Notes under the pieces: generated by a model | Databases searched by the model: none | What the model saw: only the letters and a program-made list of their open reading frames with translations | Told to the model about the DNA's origin: nothing | From: Leguminivora glycinivorella | Lineage: Eukaryota > Arthropoda > Insecta > Lepidoptera > Tortricidae | DNA length: 64,000 nucleotides | Assembly: GCF_023078275.1 (NCBI RefSeq) | Contig: NC_062971.1 | Coordinates: 11,842,001 to 11,906,000 of the forward strand | Direction: 5' to 3' | Program-made: the position numbers and the translations under genes | In this document: piece by piece, positions 1 through 12,805 of the stretch | Layout: each line of letters starts with the position of its first letter | Position numbering within the stretch: the first letter of the stretch is position 1

Positions 1-341
1 TTGATTAATAAAACCTGATATGAAATTTCCCCGCATTCGATATGAAAAGTAGTGTGAAACTCGAGTGAAAGGTACCAATTAGGTCTCTGACGATTGGCGC
101 TGGAACGCAGTGACAACCTCCAGAAATACCTCGACAGAGATGGGTGCCTTTCATACCTAGATTAACAATCTACTATTATTTGAGATATCCAAAAACGTGT
201 TAGATATCCAAACTTAAACAAATTTCTGATTAGGCGTTGAGGCCTTTAGAGGTAGAGGTGAGAGGCTTTTGTCCGGCTGATATATACATATAAATAAAAA
301 AATATTTAGCAGGCTAATTGTTTTTTTTGTTTTGATTTCAG

Positions 342-3300
342 GTATACAGCAATATCTATTTGAAAATGGTAGGATAGACAACATATTTACGGACCCGTAC
401 TATGAAAAGTTCACGGACTGTTTGGACGAAGTTGCCAAGAAATTCTCAGTCTTATATAATGACTCCCGTAAGTTTAAACAATATTTTTACTACATTTAAA
501 TAGACAAACATATGTAATGATACCATACTATTTGATACTTTGTACACAACAAACATAAATCCATACTATCTAAATCCTGTCTGTGGCGAGACCATAATCT
601 AGTCTCCGTATATTGCGCAGTTCTTAACTTTTTGCCGTATATGAAAGGACATCAGCTGTTACTTTATATCTGTATTTGTTTTGTACATAATAGGGTTTAT
701 ACTTAATTACTTGACCGGTTCTCTTTCTTTGGCAGAGTACATAGTAACGCGAGTGGAGGAGGAGCACCTATGGGAAAGCAAGCAGTTGGGAGCACATTCC
801 CCGCATGTCCTACTGTCCACGTTAATGTTTTTCAACACTAAACATTTCAACCTTGTTGTGAGTATCATACATCCACGTTTAAAACGTGAAAATCTTTACT
901 AGTACTTCTATTACACATTGTATAATTATCCTGGCATCTTTTGATGTGCTATCTTCTTTTGTTAAGGACTTAAAATAGATTATCCTTTAACATAATCATT
1001 TCTCCTTTATTTACTGTTGGTAAACCTTAATTAAAATACTGTACAGACTGATAAGTATGGACTACATTCTTGTTTTATTTTCAGACGGTTGAAGAGCATA
1101 TGCAGCTGTCATTCTCACACATTATGAAGCATTGGAAGCGAAACCCCAACCAGCCAGGGCAGGCCAAAATACCTGGCTCTAGGAATGTTTTACTGCGATT
1201 TTATCCTCCTCAATCGGCGCTTGGTAAGCACTAAACGTTAAAAAAAATTGACTTTTCGAGTTTTCAATATTTCAATTACTGTTATAAATAAACTTGTTTT
1301 TGTTTTACAGAAGCGAATTCCAGAAAAAAGAAAGTATATGAGCAGCAAGAGAATGAAGAAAATCCTCTACGTTGTCCCGTCAAACTTTATGAATTTTATA
1401 TATCCAAATGGTATGTCCTTTTGTTAATTATTTTATATTTTATTCTTTGAAAATCAATCTTGAAATGCTATAAGGTAGAGATGGGCCGAATACGGACTTT
1501 GCCGAATACGAATATTCGGCCGAACATTCGGTTCAGCTGTTACCGAACCGAACATTCGGCCGAATATTCGGTTGAGCCATATTTTAAATCCTGCATGACT
1601 TAGAGTTAAAAACGTTTCAATGATTGGTAATCGGTACACATTTATCTTAATTATCCTATAATTTAGTGCATAAGAAAATTTTGGTTACGTTATTTTTACT
1701 TTCAAACAAAATTATTGTATTTTATATTTTAACGTATTTTTAACTCCCCTTGGTAGTTCCTTAGAATGCAGAAATAGGATGTCATTATGTGATGAATTAC
1801 GAAACAACTTACGCTATTTATTTACTTTGTTTATTCGGTAAATAATAAATATTCGGCAATGTAACCGAACTATTCGGCCGAATACGAACATTGAAAAACT
1901 TGCCGAATATGCCTAATACCGAATATTTACCGAATATTCGGCCCATCTCTACTATAAGGCATGGTCTTTGCGATATCACGACATTGAAAAAAATGAAAAA
2001 ATGAAAAATATTTATTGTAGATAAGTAGGTATAAAACTAAACCTATTACATTTGTACGGACTACAATCTACGAGTATGTTAATATCTAACTTATCCCAAA
2101 GTGAAATGCAACCAATGGTTTCATTGGTTCCCGCACTAGGCAAGCCTGTATCGCGGAGGCCAGTACTATAAGGTAGTACAGATAAAAAATAGGGTTGGTC
2201 GGTTGTTACACTTGTTACATTACATTTTAGTCAATAGTCGTTTACTATAATTATAATTTAACTTAAGCCATTACTTTCGCATATATCGAACTATTTTCGT
2301 ACAACTGATTTTAGCAGTAGTTTTTATTTAGATCACAGTAAAACAAAAAGTAAAGTAAATATAAAAAAGTAAACCGCCCATAAGACGCATTTTTTTATGT
2401 ACGACACTTATTTCATAACATGAATCGCGCATTAACTCTAACAACACGCTGAAAAAAATCTAAGCGGTTAATAGTTATTTGTTATACAAGGGGGCAAAGC
2501 TGTATTTTAACGCCGAGTGTGGAATTGAAAAACGAGCAAGTGAAAGGATTCTATAGTTGAACCACGAGCGAAGCGAGTGGTTCGAGAATAGAATCCTGAA
2601 CTTAGCGAGTTTTTCAATACACGAGAAGTAAAATACATTTGCACCCGAGTGTAACACAAAACTTTTCCCCTCACTATAGCGAGGAAACTACAACGCAAAA
2701 AATGCATTTATCAATGCTTCCAGTAGTTCCACAGGTGGTAAATCATCTTCATTACTAGATTCACCTACTTTTATCAATTTTAAAGCAGTTAATTTGACTA
2801 TATTGTGCCACGTTGTATCTGTTCTGAATTATGTTTCTTTTCTTCTGTAGTGTGCAATAAAGTATTTTATTATTATTATTTGTCTGTCTTTTCCATATCT
2901 CGGGACCATGGGGTCCCGGACCTTTGGGAGGCATGCGTGGGGCCGAAGCCAACAGCACAGAGGCCCTTTTAGACATTTTAATCTAAAGGCAAGGGATACA
3001 CGTGGCGGATACCATCCCCGAGCGCACAATATGATACAACCGGAGATGGTTCCCGCCAGGTGCAAAGACTATTGCAGTGCAGCACTTTTGTGCTGCGATG
3101 GGAGCTAAGGTCATGGGTTATTGTTTTGAAAGTTGGATGAACTGGTTAAAGGGCTATGGGAGGAGACTATCGGACACCTGCCGTGACAATTAGTCTCACA
3201 ATTGTAAAAGGCAGGCGGTGACTCGCCAACTCATTGAGTGGGCCCTGCAAAACGGCCGCACGCACGGTGCGACAACAGAGCAACACTTGAGAGTGGCTAA

Positions 3301-3890
3301 AAGGTTGTCGAGAGGTGAGTCTGCGGTAGCTTGGTTCCTGGTGTTCCATTCAGCAGGCCGCCGGCGTTATGACATTTTACACTTCCAACCTGGAGCATAG
3401 GTCCCGCTCTTGCGAATCCAGTCTGGCCGGCCGGTTAAGGCAAGCGCAGAGGCGAGGGCTAGATGGAAGTGCCCTCTGGAATAGGGGTCCGCGGTGTCGC
3501 CACTCACCGTCAGCTCGCCACAAGCTGCCCCCGCGGGCTTATTATTATTATTATTATATTCAAGGTCAAATTACTTTACCCACTAGTGGATAAAATGCGT
3601 TTTTACCCGCTGGTATTAAAGGACAAAACACGTGTTTCCGAGCTAGTGAGGGGAAAAAGCTAAAGGTGTGGGATGACACTTATCGTCAAAAGTAACATGA
3701 ACTTTTATCCCCCAGCCCGGAGTCGGTGCGCACCCGCAACGACGTGTTCTACCTGCAGCCGGAGCGCTCGTGCGTGCCCGACTCGCCCGTGTGGTACTCC
3801 ACGCAGCCGCTCAGCCGCGCCGCGCTCGCCAAGATGCTGCACCGCGTCAAGATGGTCAAGGAGATCAACATTGCGCTGCTCACTAGCTAA
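342..3890 (+). CDS. ZMYM/QRICH1/woc-like protein, C-terminal exons (partial)
   Basis: Five exons join in phase: 342-467, 736-857, 1085-1223, 1311-1410 and 3716-3890, each with GT/AG borders, giving about 219 residues ending in TAA at 3888-3890. The product contains GIQQYLFENGRIDNIF, a central stretch with HVLLSTLMFFNTKHFNL, a segment with HWKRNPNQPG and the ending VFYLQPERSCVPDSPVWYST. This is the DUF3504 C-terminal domain shared by vertebrate ZMYM2/3/4 and QRICH1 and by Drosophila woc, which are nuclear chromatin or transcription proteins. The MYM zinc fingers that would separate these relatives lie before the window, so the family is clear but the orthologue is not. The last intron (1411-3715) has been enlarged by a hAT-type MITE and other repeats. 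The last exon is much more GC-rich than its surroundings. Confidence 0.8.
1476..1951. mobile_element. hAT-type MITE, 476 bp, in an intron
   Basis: The ends are perfect 17-bp inverted repeats beginning TAGAGATGGGCCGAATA. They are flanked by an exact 8-bp direct repeat CTATAAGG at 1468-1475 and 1952-1959. An 8-bp duplication with TAGAG termini is the hAT superfamily signature. The interior repeats the words CGAATATTCGG and CGAACATTCGG near both ends and has no coding capacity. Confidence 0.85.
2480..3660. repeat. Composite interspersed repeat with TTA-rich borders
   Basis: The segment 2480-2760 has the AGCGAAGCGAGTGG-type wording seen in dispersed lepidopteran repeats. Then CAATAAAGTATTTTATTATTATTA at about 2850-2880 resembles a non-LTR 3' tail. 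A GC-rich block of about 660 bp (2881-3539) follows and ends in another TTATTATTATTATTA tract at 3539-3556. The block probably derives from a non-LTR element; the family is not recognised. Several short open frames cross it on both strands without known motifs. Confidence 0.5.
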
Positions 3891-4374
3891 AGTACGTGTC
3901 TAGAGATTTATCTTACTTCAACTTCGCATTTAACTAACAAAAGTGATCTTGGATGAGCTCCGCGGATAGTTTAGTGCAGTTTTAAAAACGTTAACAGTAA
4001 GTGAAAAAGATAGACGTCTCAGCCAACTTAGCACCAACTTGAACAGAGCATAGTATAGTGAAGGAGTTATTATAACCATCAACCCTTTTGATCCAAGCAA
4101 ATGCCACACATTAGAACCTCGTTGATGAAGCTCATGACAAATTCCGAAATCCTATTATAATATTTTTATTGTTACAGATTCCTCAAGCCACGGTTGTCGC
4201 CGACATCTTGACTCGCAATGCAACTTCCTGCGTTCGGTTTCGATCCTTTTGTTTACTACGTACCAAGTCAAGCCTGCAAAACTGTCTCCCAAATGTTGTA
4301 AAGATGGTAATTTTAAGCACAATGTATATTTTTTTACTTTGTATATCAGCCTGCTGAAAGGACGATTAATTTTA

Positions 4375-4380
4375 AATAAA
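4375..4380 (+). terminator. Poly(A) signal of the ZMYM-like gene
   Basis: AATAAA lies 485 nt after the stop codon, with AT-rich sequence following. An AG at 4177 after a T-rich run could be the acceptor of a noncoding 3' exon. No closer canonical signal was seen. Confidence 0.45.
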
Positions 4381-6332
4381 GAAAGATTTATTAATAAAAA
4401 CTTTTTTTTACAATGTTGCAATGTGTAGCTGTAAGTTCTGTGCGGTCTGTACAGTTTCATTGGTACTAGGATAATTACGAAATCAACTGTATTCTAGTTG
4501 GCAGGTATAATTCGAATATCAGTATGGACTTTAAATTTAATCATAAATTTGTATATAAGTACGCCAAGCGAAAACATGACGTTGTTTTCAGAGACCCGAG
4601 AAATGTAAAAGATTCGATGTGCATTTTCGTGAATGGCGGAACACTTTCCTCAGTGCCAGGAATAAATTTCTTTATACTTTATATCCATGTGTAATATGAA
4701 ATATTTAATAATAAATTAGACTGTAGAATTAAGGTGAAATTCCAATTTTTGTGGCAGGAAATCTTATTTGACTAGCATTATTTTTTTTAACGATTGATAT
4801 GTAATATTGTCACAGATAGAAATTTTTATTATAGTAATATAGCTTGTGAAAGAGTCAGATTCGTATTAAATATAATAGCGTTGACCGTAAGTCTAGGTTA
4901 CAGCTGTGTAAAAAAGAATACAGATTCTCGTAAAAAAAACTTGTCTTTTATTTCTAATCTTATCATCAATGCTATAAGTGCTTTACCTAGTGCCACAGAA
5001 ACTGTGGGAAATTTTGTATTATTTTTCAGTACACATAGTGTAATGATACTGACTAATGTCACAGAATACAGTCATATTAGTACAACTAATATACTATTTT
5101 TACGTCGGATCGATGCACGCTAGAATTTTTTTACAAGTTGTATAGGCCTGTCAGGCCTGTGAGTTAAGACTGACGGACGGACACAACGAAAATATCCCGG
5201 GAGTTTATAGGTCAGGAGGTCAAATCTGATGACGTAAATGTACCCTACACATTACTTCCCTCCCGTGACCCATAAGAATGATCGAGCCCTCAAGTGCCAT
5301 CCCTCATCCTCTCACTGGTTGCGTACGTAAGTACTGTAAATAAACTTTCGCTGTGACATGCGCAATACGCATGGCGCTATAGTCATGTCAAGTTTAATAT
5401 TGTAAAAGTTTAAAATCGAAACTTAAAAAAATTCAAAGGAAAGAGTATGGCGACCTGTGTTTATTTTTTTTTATCCCATGGTTTCCCACCATTTCATACG
5501 GTTCCCACCGTTTATCAACGACTCTTTTGTGTTAATACATTATAGAAATTCAACTCTGTAGCCGACACTAAAAGGTTGAATTTAGGCAGCACAGACTAGA
5601 GTAATTATTGTGGTAGTGAAATGAGAATTCAAGGCTCGTTTTATGATTGGTCGTGATGGCTGGTAAAGGTGATAATTTAAATGTCAATGTGAAAAAAAGC
5701 CGAAGTAGTTTTTATCCCACTCGCGCTTGCATAATCGGAATGCGCTGAAGCAGAATAGCACATCAAGTCAAACGGCTCTTTATGTTACTCGGCTTAAATG
5801 GAGATTGAAGAAGTTTGATATACAATTTCTTTATTTCTTTTTAAAATTAGTAAATACAGTTTTGCAATGAAGTCACCGATCAATAAATCGAAAGATTATT
5901 TACCATTAGTGAAAATCAATATTCCTCACGCTGCCCTTGAATAAAATTTAAAACGTAATCTAATTTACTTACACGTGAATAGATAGATTTTAATGAATGG
6001 GTGCTATGTGTGAATCTCTCAATCGCCATTACTATCGCTCTTTATTGTCGTTAGCAAGATGCTATAACGTGTTTTAAGAAGTGTGTAATAAGTGGATTGA
6101 TTTCTCAAGATAGTGGATATTAATTATTTCGTAAATAGAACGCGGGTTTCTTTCAATTTTGGCGGGATAGCTGGCACGTTTCGGTAACGTTGAATGGCGG
6201 TCTGTCATCTGTCGTCGGTGGACTCGGAGGCCTCAAGTTGGGGCCCTGAACACCGAAACTAAGTTCATGTCTTGCAATCTCGTATTATTAAATTAACAGT
6301 GCCTTTGTGAAATCTATAGTAGGGGTCGTTCG
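4381..6332. other. Intergenic region between ZMYM-like and TTLL4-like genes
   Basis: No gene, RNA or mobile element was recognised here. The last 150 bases (about 6180-6332) are richer in GC and CpG than the rest and directly precede the first ATG, so they are the likely 5' UTR and promoter-proximal region of the next gene. No TATA box was identified. Confidence 0.4.
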
Positions 6333-9300
6333 ATGTGGACGTTGGATGATGCGTCAGGAATAGGCGCATCGGCTATGGATGGGAGACGCGTGAGTCCACA
6401 CTACGAGGCGGGATTCGATTCGTGTGATCCTTTGGGATCTGTGTTGTGGTCAGGAGGGTCGGGGCGATCGGCGGGTCGCGTTCTGCGCCGCCGCTGTCGC
6501 AGCGAGGGCGTGGATCGCTCGCCCTACGAGGATGCGTCGCGGGAGCCCCTGAGATCGGCAGACGGCATTCAGCGGCACCGGGCGCAGCCCAACAAGAGTT
6601 TCTTTACGTTGAACAACTCGCCTGATAGGTACAACCACGAGTGCACACTACCAAGAGCGCACAACGGTGATTACCTCATGGCTCACGAACAAAATAGACA
6701 CCATGGGTGAGTGACGCACAACATAACCTAGCGTGTTTTGATTCAATCATAATAAACATGTTTCTTCATTTGTGTTTGTTAAAAAAAAACATACCTATAA
6801 TTAAATTTCTAGACATTATTTATACAGTTTTTAGACAATGTTATTATGCTTAGTAATGTTATTGTTTTTTGTTCCAGTTACCAGCCAGGTAGAGCAATGT
6901 TCAATCGAACAAGCCCTATCAGACCTTTAATGGTGACAACATTATCAAATCCTAAATTAGAAGAACCTAGGCTGCCAAAAGTAGAAGAACTCATAGAGAA
7001 ATTAGATCATGACATGGTAGAATACACTGTAAAACAACCTTTAAAATCAATACTCAATAATCCATTACCAAAGTCTCCGCCACCAGGTACAGTAGTGATA
7101 TTGATCTCCATTTAAAACTATATAAATAATCTTCAAATATAAAAAAAAAAACACATTTTTTAGCATACTGTGTGAACTCCTTATAGAAACATTACAATGC
7201 CAAGAGTCTGATTTTGATTATTAGGGATTGTTTAATTTTTATTTTCATGTACCTGTGTCCAGTTTTTAAATACTTGATAATTTGTTGTAGTTGGTATACT
7301 CAAGAAACCAAAGGGACGGTCATATCAGGAGCCCAGAAGTACTGTAGAAGGCCGCAGACGACAGAGAGCTGCTAGTGAATCTGACAATATGTATACAAAC
7401 TATACTAATCTTGGTGCACCCATACCTGGCTATGATAGGTAAGAAAGCTATTTGAATATTTATGTGATGTTAGTTGGTATAAACATTTTATAAACTGTCC
7501 TAATAATAAAAAAGAATTCTAGTAATGTCCTGCTGCGGGAATGTAAATTTGAATTTTATGAAATTGTTAGAAAGTGAAAATTCTAATGAATGGCATACTA
7601 TAAATGCCATGGAAGGTTTTACAAGATGATTAATTGTAATATAATATATATTAGTTTTCTTTGTGTTCCTTTTATTTAAAGTTACCAAAACAAAGATTAA
7701 ATTGTTAACAGAATTAACCTACTTAGTATCCACCTACTATGCCATAAATACAATAATCAGGTTGGCCTCAACTAAAACCAACAATTACATTACAAATTAA
7801 TAACAGTAATAACAATCAAAATAACAATAATGGAATTTCTTTCAATATTTTGGGTCAATAGTTCATCAAATGGAAATATACATACAGACATTGTTTTTTA
7901 ATATCATAACATTTCAGAATAATAATCCTAAAACTATGCCAGGCAATGTGAATTACATTTACTGCTAGGCAATTGAAATGTGAAAGTTCCATTTAGATAT
8001 AGTGTGGAATGCCATCTATAGTGACTTGACTTGGTGTTTTGCAACACTTTTTAACCGCCTTCCAAATCTCAAGGGAAGGGGTTCTCAATTCGTCTGTATT
8101 TTTTTTTTAATGTTTGTTCCTCGATATCTCCGTCGTTACTGGACCGATTTTGAAAAAAAATTTTTTGATTGAATGTATATGCATACAGATTGGTCCCATT
8201 TTTCTCAGAACCCAGTTCTGGTAGTGGGATCCTGGAGAAATCGAGGGAACTCCTCAAATCTGAAAGGCATACATATGGTGATTTTTATGTTTTTAAAGGA
8301 ACAGCATGCATTTACGTACGGAACAGTGACATTTGGTGCAGTGGAACTCCTGATGATGGTCAGAATGGAACTCCTCAAATCTGAACGGCACACTTATAGT
8401 GACTTTGGTATTTTTATAAGAACAGCATGCACTTACGTCCAGAACAGTGACATTTGGTGCAGTGGAACTGCTGATGATGGTCAGAACGGAAATCCTCAAA
8501 TCTGAACGGCACACTTATAGTGACTTTGGTATTTTTATAAGAACAGCATGCACTTACGTCCAGAACAGTGACATTTGGTGCAGTGGAACTGCTGAAGAAG
8601 AGTGAGCCGCCCCTGGTTAGAGTTCCGTTCTGATAATCATTCTCAACTTCAGAATCATCCAAATTTCAAAATTGGTTCAGAAATGACGGAGATATCGAAT
8701 AACAAACATTAAAAAATATACAGACGAATTGATAACATAATCCAACATTTGAAAGTATTTATCACCAGAACCCCAAAGGAAGGCGGTTTTTTTTTCTTAA
8801 AAATTATTTCAAATCTGAACAACTGTTCATTGCTATATATTATGTTCGAAATATTTTGTATTTCAAGAGTAAAGTGTAATCATTTCACTGTTATTCACAT
8901 TGTATTATGCCAGTATATAACTTTTAATAATAAGACATGTAGACTTTCGAAATTTGGGTAGAGACATTGACCAAGTTGCAAGAATTTCTGATATGAGAGA
9001 CTGCATTGTTGAAGAGTTGCACTATGACAAAGTACCAATATGGGACCTTACATTAATAAATATAATTTGAAAGCCAGGTATTGTTAATATAGGCACATTT
9101 AGTTTTAATATTATTCTATCAAATATTAGACAAGATTAGATAAAAAAAATCTACTATAATAACCTATTGAAGATAAATACTTTCATATTTATGTACTATA
9201 TTACAGTGATTGTGTTTACAGACTTTTCCATTTCAAAAACTAAACTATAAATTTATTGATAGTGCCTTAGAGTTTTGCAAAGTGAGCAGTGTATTAAATT

Positions 9301-11207
9301 CTCAATTGTTCTTTTCCCATTTTTAGTGTAATATCTCCATTCCTTTTTTTTAATGTAATATTTGTTCATTCCCATAAATTATGTGTGTATTTATTTAATT
9401 ACTAGCTTTTACCCGCGGCTTCGCCCGCGTAATAAAAGTATTCATTAAGATTTTCATTTGGATCCGTAGGTTTCTCTGTAGGTATATTTATCTGCGATTA
9501 TTTCGATTGCACATAATACTTTTGCTTGCAATGATTGTAGAAATATTACACATCGACCACAGCGTAGGTAATTCTATATACGCTGGGGAAACCTTTATAA
9601 ACATCCCACATAGCCCGTATTTCGACACTACTCGTATGATCGGTGGGTAAAAAGTACTTTTTTCTATTATCCCTTACAATTTTTTACATTTTGCTTATAC
9701 TTATCGCAAACGTAATCTTCAAGCAAGCAAACAACGATCGTCTTAGAGCACATTGATTGTAAGAGACCGCCGACCGATTATCCGTATCCCTCTAACGATA
9801 CCCATATTATCCGTATCCGTATCCGTATCCGTATCCGTATCCGTATCCGTATCCGTATCCGTATCCGTATCCGTATCCGTATTCCTATCGCTATCGCTAT
9901 CGCTATCGATAGCGCTATCGCTATCGCTAACGCTATCGCTAACGCTATCGCTATCGCTATAGCTATCGCTATCGCTATAGCTATCGCTATCGCTATCGCT
10001 ATCGCTATCGTTATCGCTATCCCTATCGCTATCCCTATCGCTATCCCTATCGCTATCCCTATCGCTATCCCTATCGCTATCCCTATCGCTATCCCTATCC
10101 CTATCCTTATCCCTTATCAAGACGTTTAATGATATAACACTTTAAGTTCTCGCGCTTTGTACACATATTTAAAGTCACATACAGGTCGAACGCGATTAAT
10201 TAACATTATTTTTACCTTTTTTCCCAACGTTTCGGCCAGGTTGCACTGGCCGTGGTCGCGGAAGACTGACGTCCCAGCAAAATGTCACCGGAGATGTAAA
10301 CAACACAAAACTACCCGATATTAATTTATATAAATGTTCGGGGTAGACAAATAAACCCCTTCATCCCTTTTTTTCGAAATAAAAAGTAGCCTATGTTCTG
10401 TCTCAGGGTCTAAAGATTGTCTGTTCCAAATTTCATCAAAATCGGCTGCGTGGTTTAAGCGGGAAAGCGTAACAGACAGACAGACAGACAGACAGAGTTA
10501 CTTTCGCATTTATAATATTAGTATGGATTTGTCTTTCTGGTACCTTGTTGTACAAATTGCTGCATTTGTCACCCTCATCTCTTTTTATCCTCTCATTCAC
10601 TCAAAGGTTAACTGGAAGAAATCCCTCAAAGGGATAAGTTCGCCTTTGTACTGTTCTTTACTGTAATTACTGTGTTTTTTGTTATTAATTATACAATAAA
10701 GAGTTTACTACTACTACTACTAAATTATTAATTATAAAATCATTTCTTTACATGTGCTGGATGTGCATTGTCAGGTGATACGAGCAGGAGTCCTTTTGTT
10801 TACAGATCTGACCGAAATAAGTTTTTGTTTTGAAACTGAAATTAATTTTCTAATAGATATTTCAAACCTCCACTGAACCTCCATACAATATTCTAATCAG
10901 TCTTCAATAAAGATACGATACATTATCTAATAATCTCCATATACCTCCTCAATACGTTGTCTAGCTGTTAATTCGCCATGTTTGTTCCAGCCGTCTGTCC
11001 TATGTCTCGAACAACACCAAACGTCTCAAGGACAACTCGGGCTGTGGGTACTCGTACGGCACGGCGCTAGCATCGCTCAGCGCGACCCCTCGCACTAAAA
11101 GCCCGCCCGTTCCAAGGAGATGCGCTTGTAAAGACGTGGTTCCTAAAGAGGAGACCATGCATGTGCTGAGGACCACTGCCATCAACAACGAGCACGATGA
11201 TGATGTG
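6333..11207 (+). CDS. N-terminal exons 1-4 of the TTLL4-type gene, or a separate upstream gene
   Basis: Exons 6333-6706, 6878-7086, 7291-7438 and 10991-11207 join in phase (phases 2, 1, 2, 0) to give 316 residues. The start ATG at 6333 is the first in a long open frame after a GC-rich leader. The product is polar and probably disordered, rich in Arg, Pro and Ser (PRTKSPPVPRR, GILKKPKGRS), with acidic EHDDDV at the end of exon 4. No domain is recognised. Exon 4 ends in phase 0, which matches exon 28903-29090 of the TTLL4 core, so these exons can supply the long N-terminus typical of TTLL4. The alternative is an independent gene ending at the phase-0 exon 13428-13505, followed by AATAAA near 13990. 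Splicing is predicted from sequence only. Confidence 0.6.
8053..8800. mobile_element. Repeat element with aaccgcc/ggcggtt ends and internal 121-bp tandem units
   Basis: It begins AACCGCCTTCC and ends GGAAGGCGGTTTTTTTT, so the ends are inverted. The interior has GAGGGAACTCCTCAAATCTGAA wording followed by about three tandem units of about 121 bp (8290-8600), each containing ACAGTGACATTTGGTGCAG. Open frames on both strands follow the tandem units and are not genes. The sister element is at 15233-16625. Confidence 0.6.
9401..10527 (+). mobile_element. 1.1-kb dispersed element with hexanucleotide satellite core (copy A)
   Basis: It starts ACTAGCTTTTACCCGCGG and ends TTTATAATATTAGTATGG, the terminal words of a short-element class seen four times in this window. 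The core at 9806-10111 is a hexamer satellite that changes from CCGTAT units through CGCTAT units to alternating CCCTAT/CGCTAT units. Downstream is a segment with ACGTTTCGGCCAGGTTGC and a CAGA run (about 10473-10498). An inverted, shorter-core copy is at 53664-54799. Confidence 0.75.
10590..10722 (+). repeat. Non-LTR 3' tail fragment ending in (CTA)n
   Basis: AACTGGAAGAAATCCCTCAA-type wording is followed by ACAATAAAGAGTTTA and a CTACTACTACTAC tail. The same family is inverted at about 11895-12060, with a GTAT run at its tail end. Both copies flank the duplicated exon-4 cluster. Confidence 0.5.
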
Positions 11208-11270
11208 GTGAGACTGTAATTAATTTAGAATTTAGAAATAAACTTCTAGAAAGGTAGATAGCGAAGGCAG

Positions 11271-11411
11271 CTCGTACCGCTCAGTGCGACCGCTCGCACT
11301 AAAAGCCCGCCCGTTCCAAGGAGATGCGCCTGTAAAGACGTGGTTCCTAAAGAGGAGACCATGCACGTGCTGAGGACCACTGCCATCAACAACGAGCACG
11401 ATGATGATGTG
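11271..11411 (+). CDS. Tandem copy 2 of the exon-4 3' part (possible cassette exon)
   Basis: This nearly repeats the last 141 nt of exon 4 plus its donor site, 204 bp downstream. It is preceded by GCGAAGGCAG (a weak acceptor with a poor pyrimidine tract) and followed by GTGAGT. It reads 47 codons without a stop, phase 0 in and phase 0 out, including SPPVPRRCACKDVVPKEE. Splicing it in would add 47 residues and keep the frame. No transcript evidence is available from sequence. Confidence 0.4.
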
Positions 11412-11474
11412 GTGAGTCTGTAATTAATTTAGAATTTAGAAATAAACTTCTAGAAAGGTAGATAGCGAAGGCAG

Positions 11475-11615
11475 CTCGTACCTCTCAGTGCGACCGCTCT
11501 CACTAAAAGCCCGCCCGTTTCAAAGAGATGCGCCTGTAAAGACGTGGTTTCTAAAGAGGAGACCATGCACGTGCTGAGGACCACTGCCATCAACACCGAG
11601 CACGATGATGATATG
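11475..11615 (+). CDS. Tandem copy 3 of the exon-4 3' part (possible cassette exon)
   Basis: A second 141-nt repeat, 204 bp after copy 2, again with GCAG before it and GTGAGT after it. It is open through 47 codons. Substitutions relative to copy 2 change a few residues (Pro to Ser in two places, Asn to Thr, final Val to Met), so it is older than a fresh duplication but still uninterrupted. Confidence 0.38.
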
Positions 11616-11673
11616 GTGAGTCTGTAATTAGAATTTAGAAATAAACTTCTAGAAAGGTAGATAGCGAAGGCAG

Positions 11674-11822
11674 CTCGTACCGCTCAGTGCGACCCCTCTC
11701 ACTAAAAGCCCGCCCGTTCCAAGGAGAAGCGCCTGTAAAGACGTGGTTTCTAAAGAGGAGACCATGCACGACTCCACGTGCTGAGAACCACTGCCATCAA
11801 CAATGAGCATGACGATGATGTG
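11674..11822 (+). pseudogene. Tandem copy 4 of the exon-4 3' part, frameshifted
   Basis: The same exon copy with an 8-nt insertion after the ATGCAC word. This shifts the frame and brings TGA a few codons later. The donor GTGAGT survives. A fifth, strongly diverged relative with a GTAAGT donor at 12630 lies at about 12490-12629. Confidence 0.6.
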
Positions 11823-12109
11823 GTGAGTCTCTATTTTTAATTAATTTAAAACTAAACTTTTCAAGAAAGGTAGATAGCGAAGTTGTGCATGATGATGTGT
11901 ATGTATGTATGTAAACACTTTATTGTACATAAGACAAGTTAGGACATAGAAATACAGTATAGTTATGGTGTACAAAGGCGAACTTATCCCTTTAAGGGAT
12001 CTCTTCCAGTCAACCTTTGAGCGAATTGAGAGGAAAAAAGTAATAAAAACATGATAGACAAACGAACACTGTACAGAAAAGAAAAAATATATATATAGTT
12101 CAATTATTA

Positions 12110-12400
12110 CCCCAGTAATAATTAGAACATGCAGCCTATTATACCATACATACATACAATCACGCCTGTATCCCATAAAGGGGTAGGCAGAACACATGAA
12201 ACTACTAAAGCTTCAGTGCCACTCTTGGCAAATAAGGGGTTGAAAGAAAACGAAACTGTGACATTGCAGTGACAGGTTGCCAGCCTTTCGCCTACGCCAC
12301 AATTTAACCCGTATCCCATAGTCGCCTTCTACGACACCCACGGGAAGAAAGGGGGTGGTGAAATTCTTAACCTGTCATCACACAGGCTCCAGGCTCAGGC
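12110..12400. repeat. Dispersed lepidopteran repeat fragment
   Basis: The region contains CTGTATCCCATAAAGGGGTA and CGTATCCCATAGTCGCC wording, which I recognise as a moderately repeated lepidopteran interspersed sequence. There are no coding motifs. It separates exon-4 copies 4 and 5. Confidence 0.4.
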
Positions 12401-12805
12401 TATTATACCAATATATACAAATACATAAATAATGTATAAATAATGTGATGTGGTTCATTGAAACCGAAACTTACGAAAGGTGGATAACGAGGGGTGTTTC
12501 GGACGCTCACTCAGTGCTTCTTATACCAAGAACCTTTCCCATAAGATGCGCTTGTAAAGGTACGCCTTAAAGGAAGAGATCATGCAGGTGCTGATGAACA
12601 CTGTCTTCAACAACGTGCAAGATGATGTGGTAAGTCTCTGTTTACTTCGAATTAAAATTCTTACGAAAGGTAGACAGCAAAGGATGCTTGGATCGCACAG
12701 CTTTTCGTACCACGCAACCCTTCCTCGGGAGATGTTCGAGACGCACCTTCCAAGGATCAAGTATTCTCTCCCTCTGAGGAGAGATATTTTATTAACCACG
12801 TTAAA

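Noticed and set aside
4794..5123. 109-codon open frame in the first intergenic region
   Set aside because: AT-rich, no motif, no splice or promoter context.
9743..10120. Ser/Asp-repeat open frame (DSDRDS)
   Set aside because: It is a translation of the hexamer satellite; the opposite strand is also open (SVSVSV). The same holds for 54238-54454.
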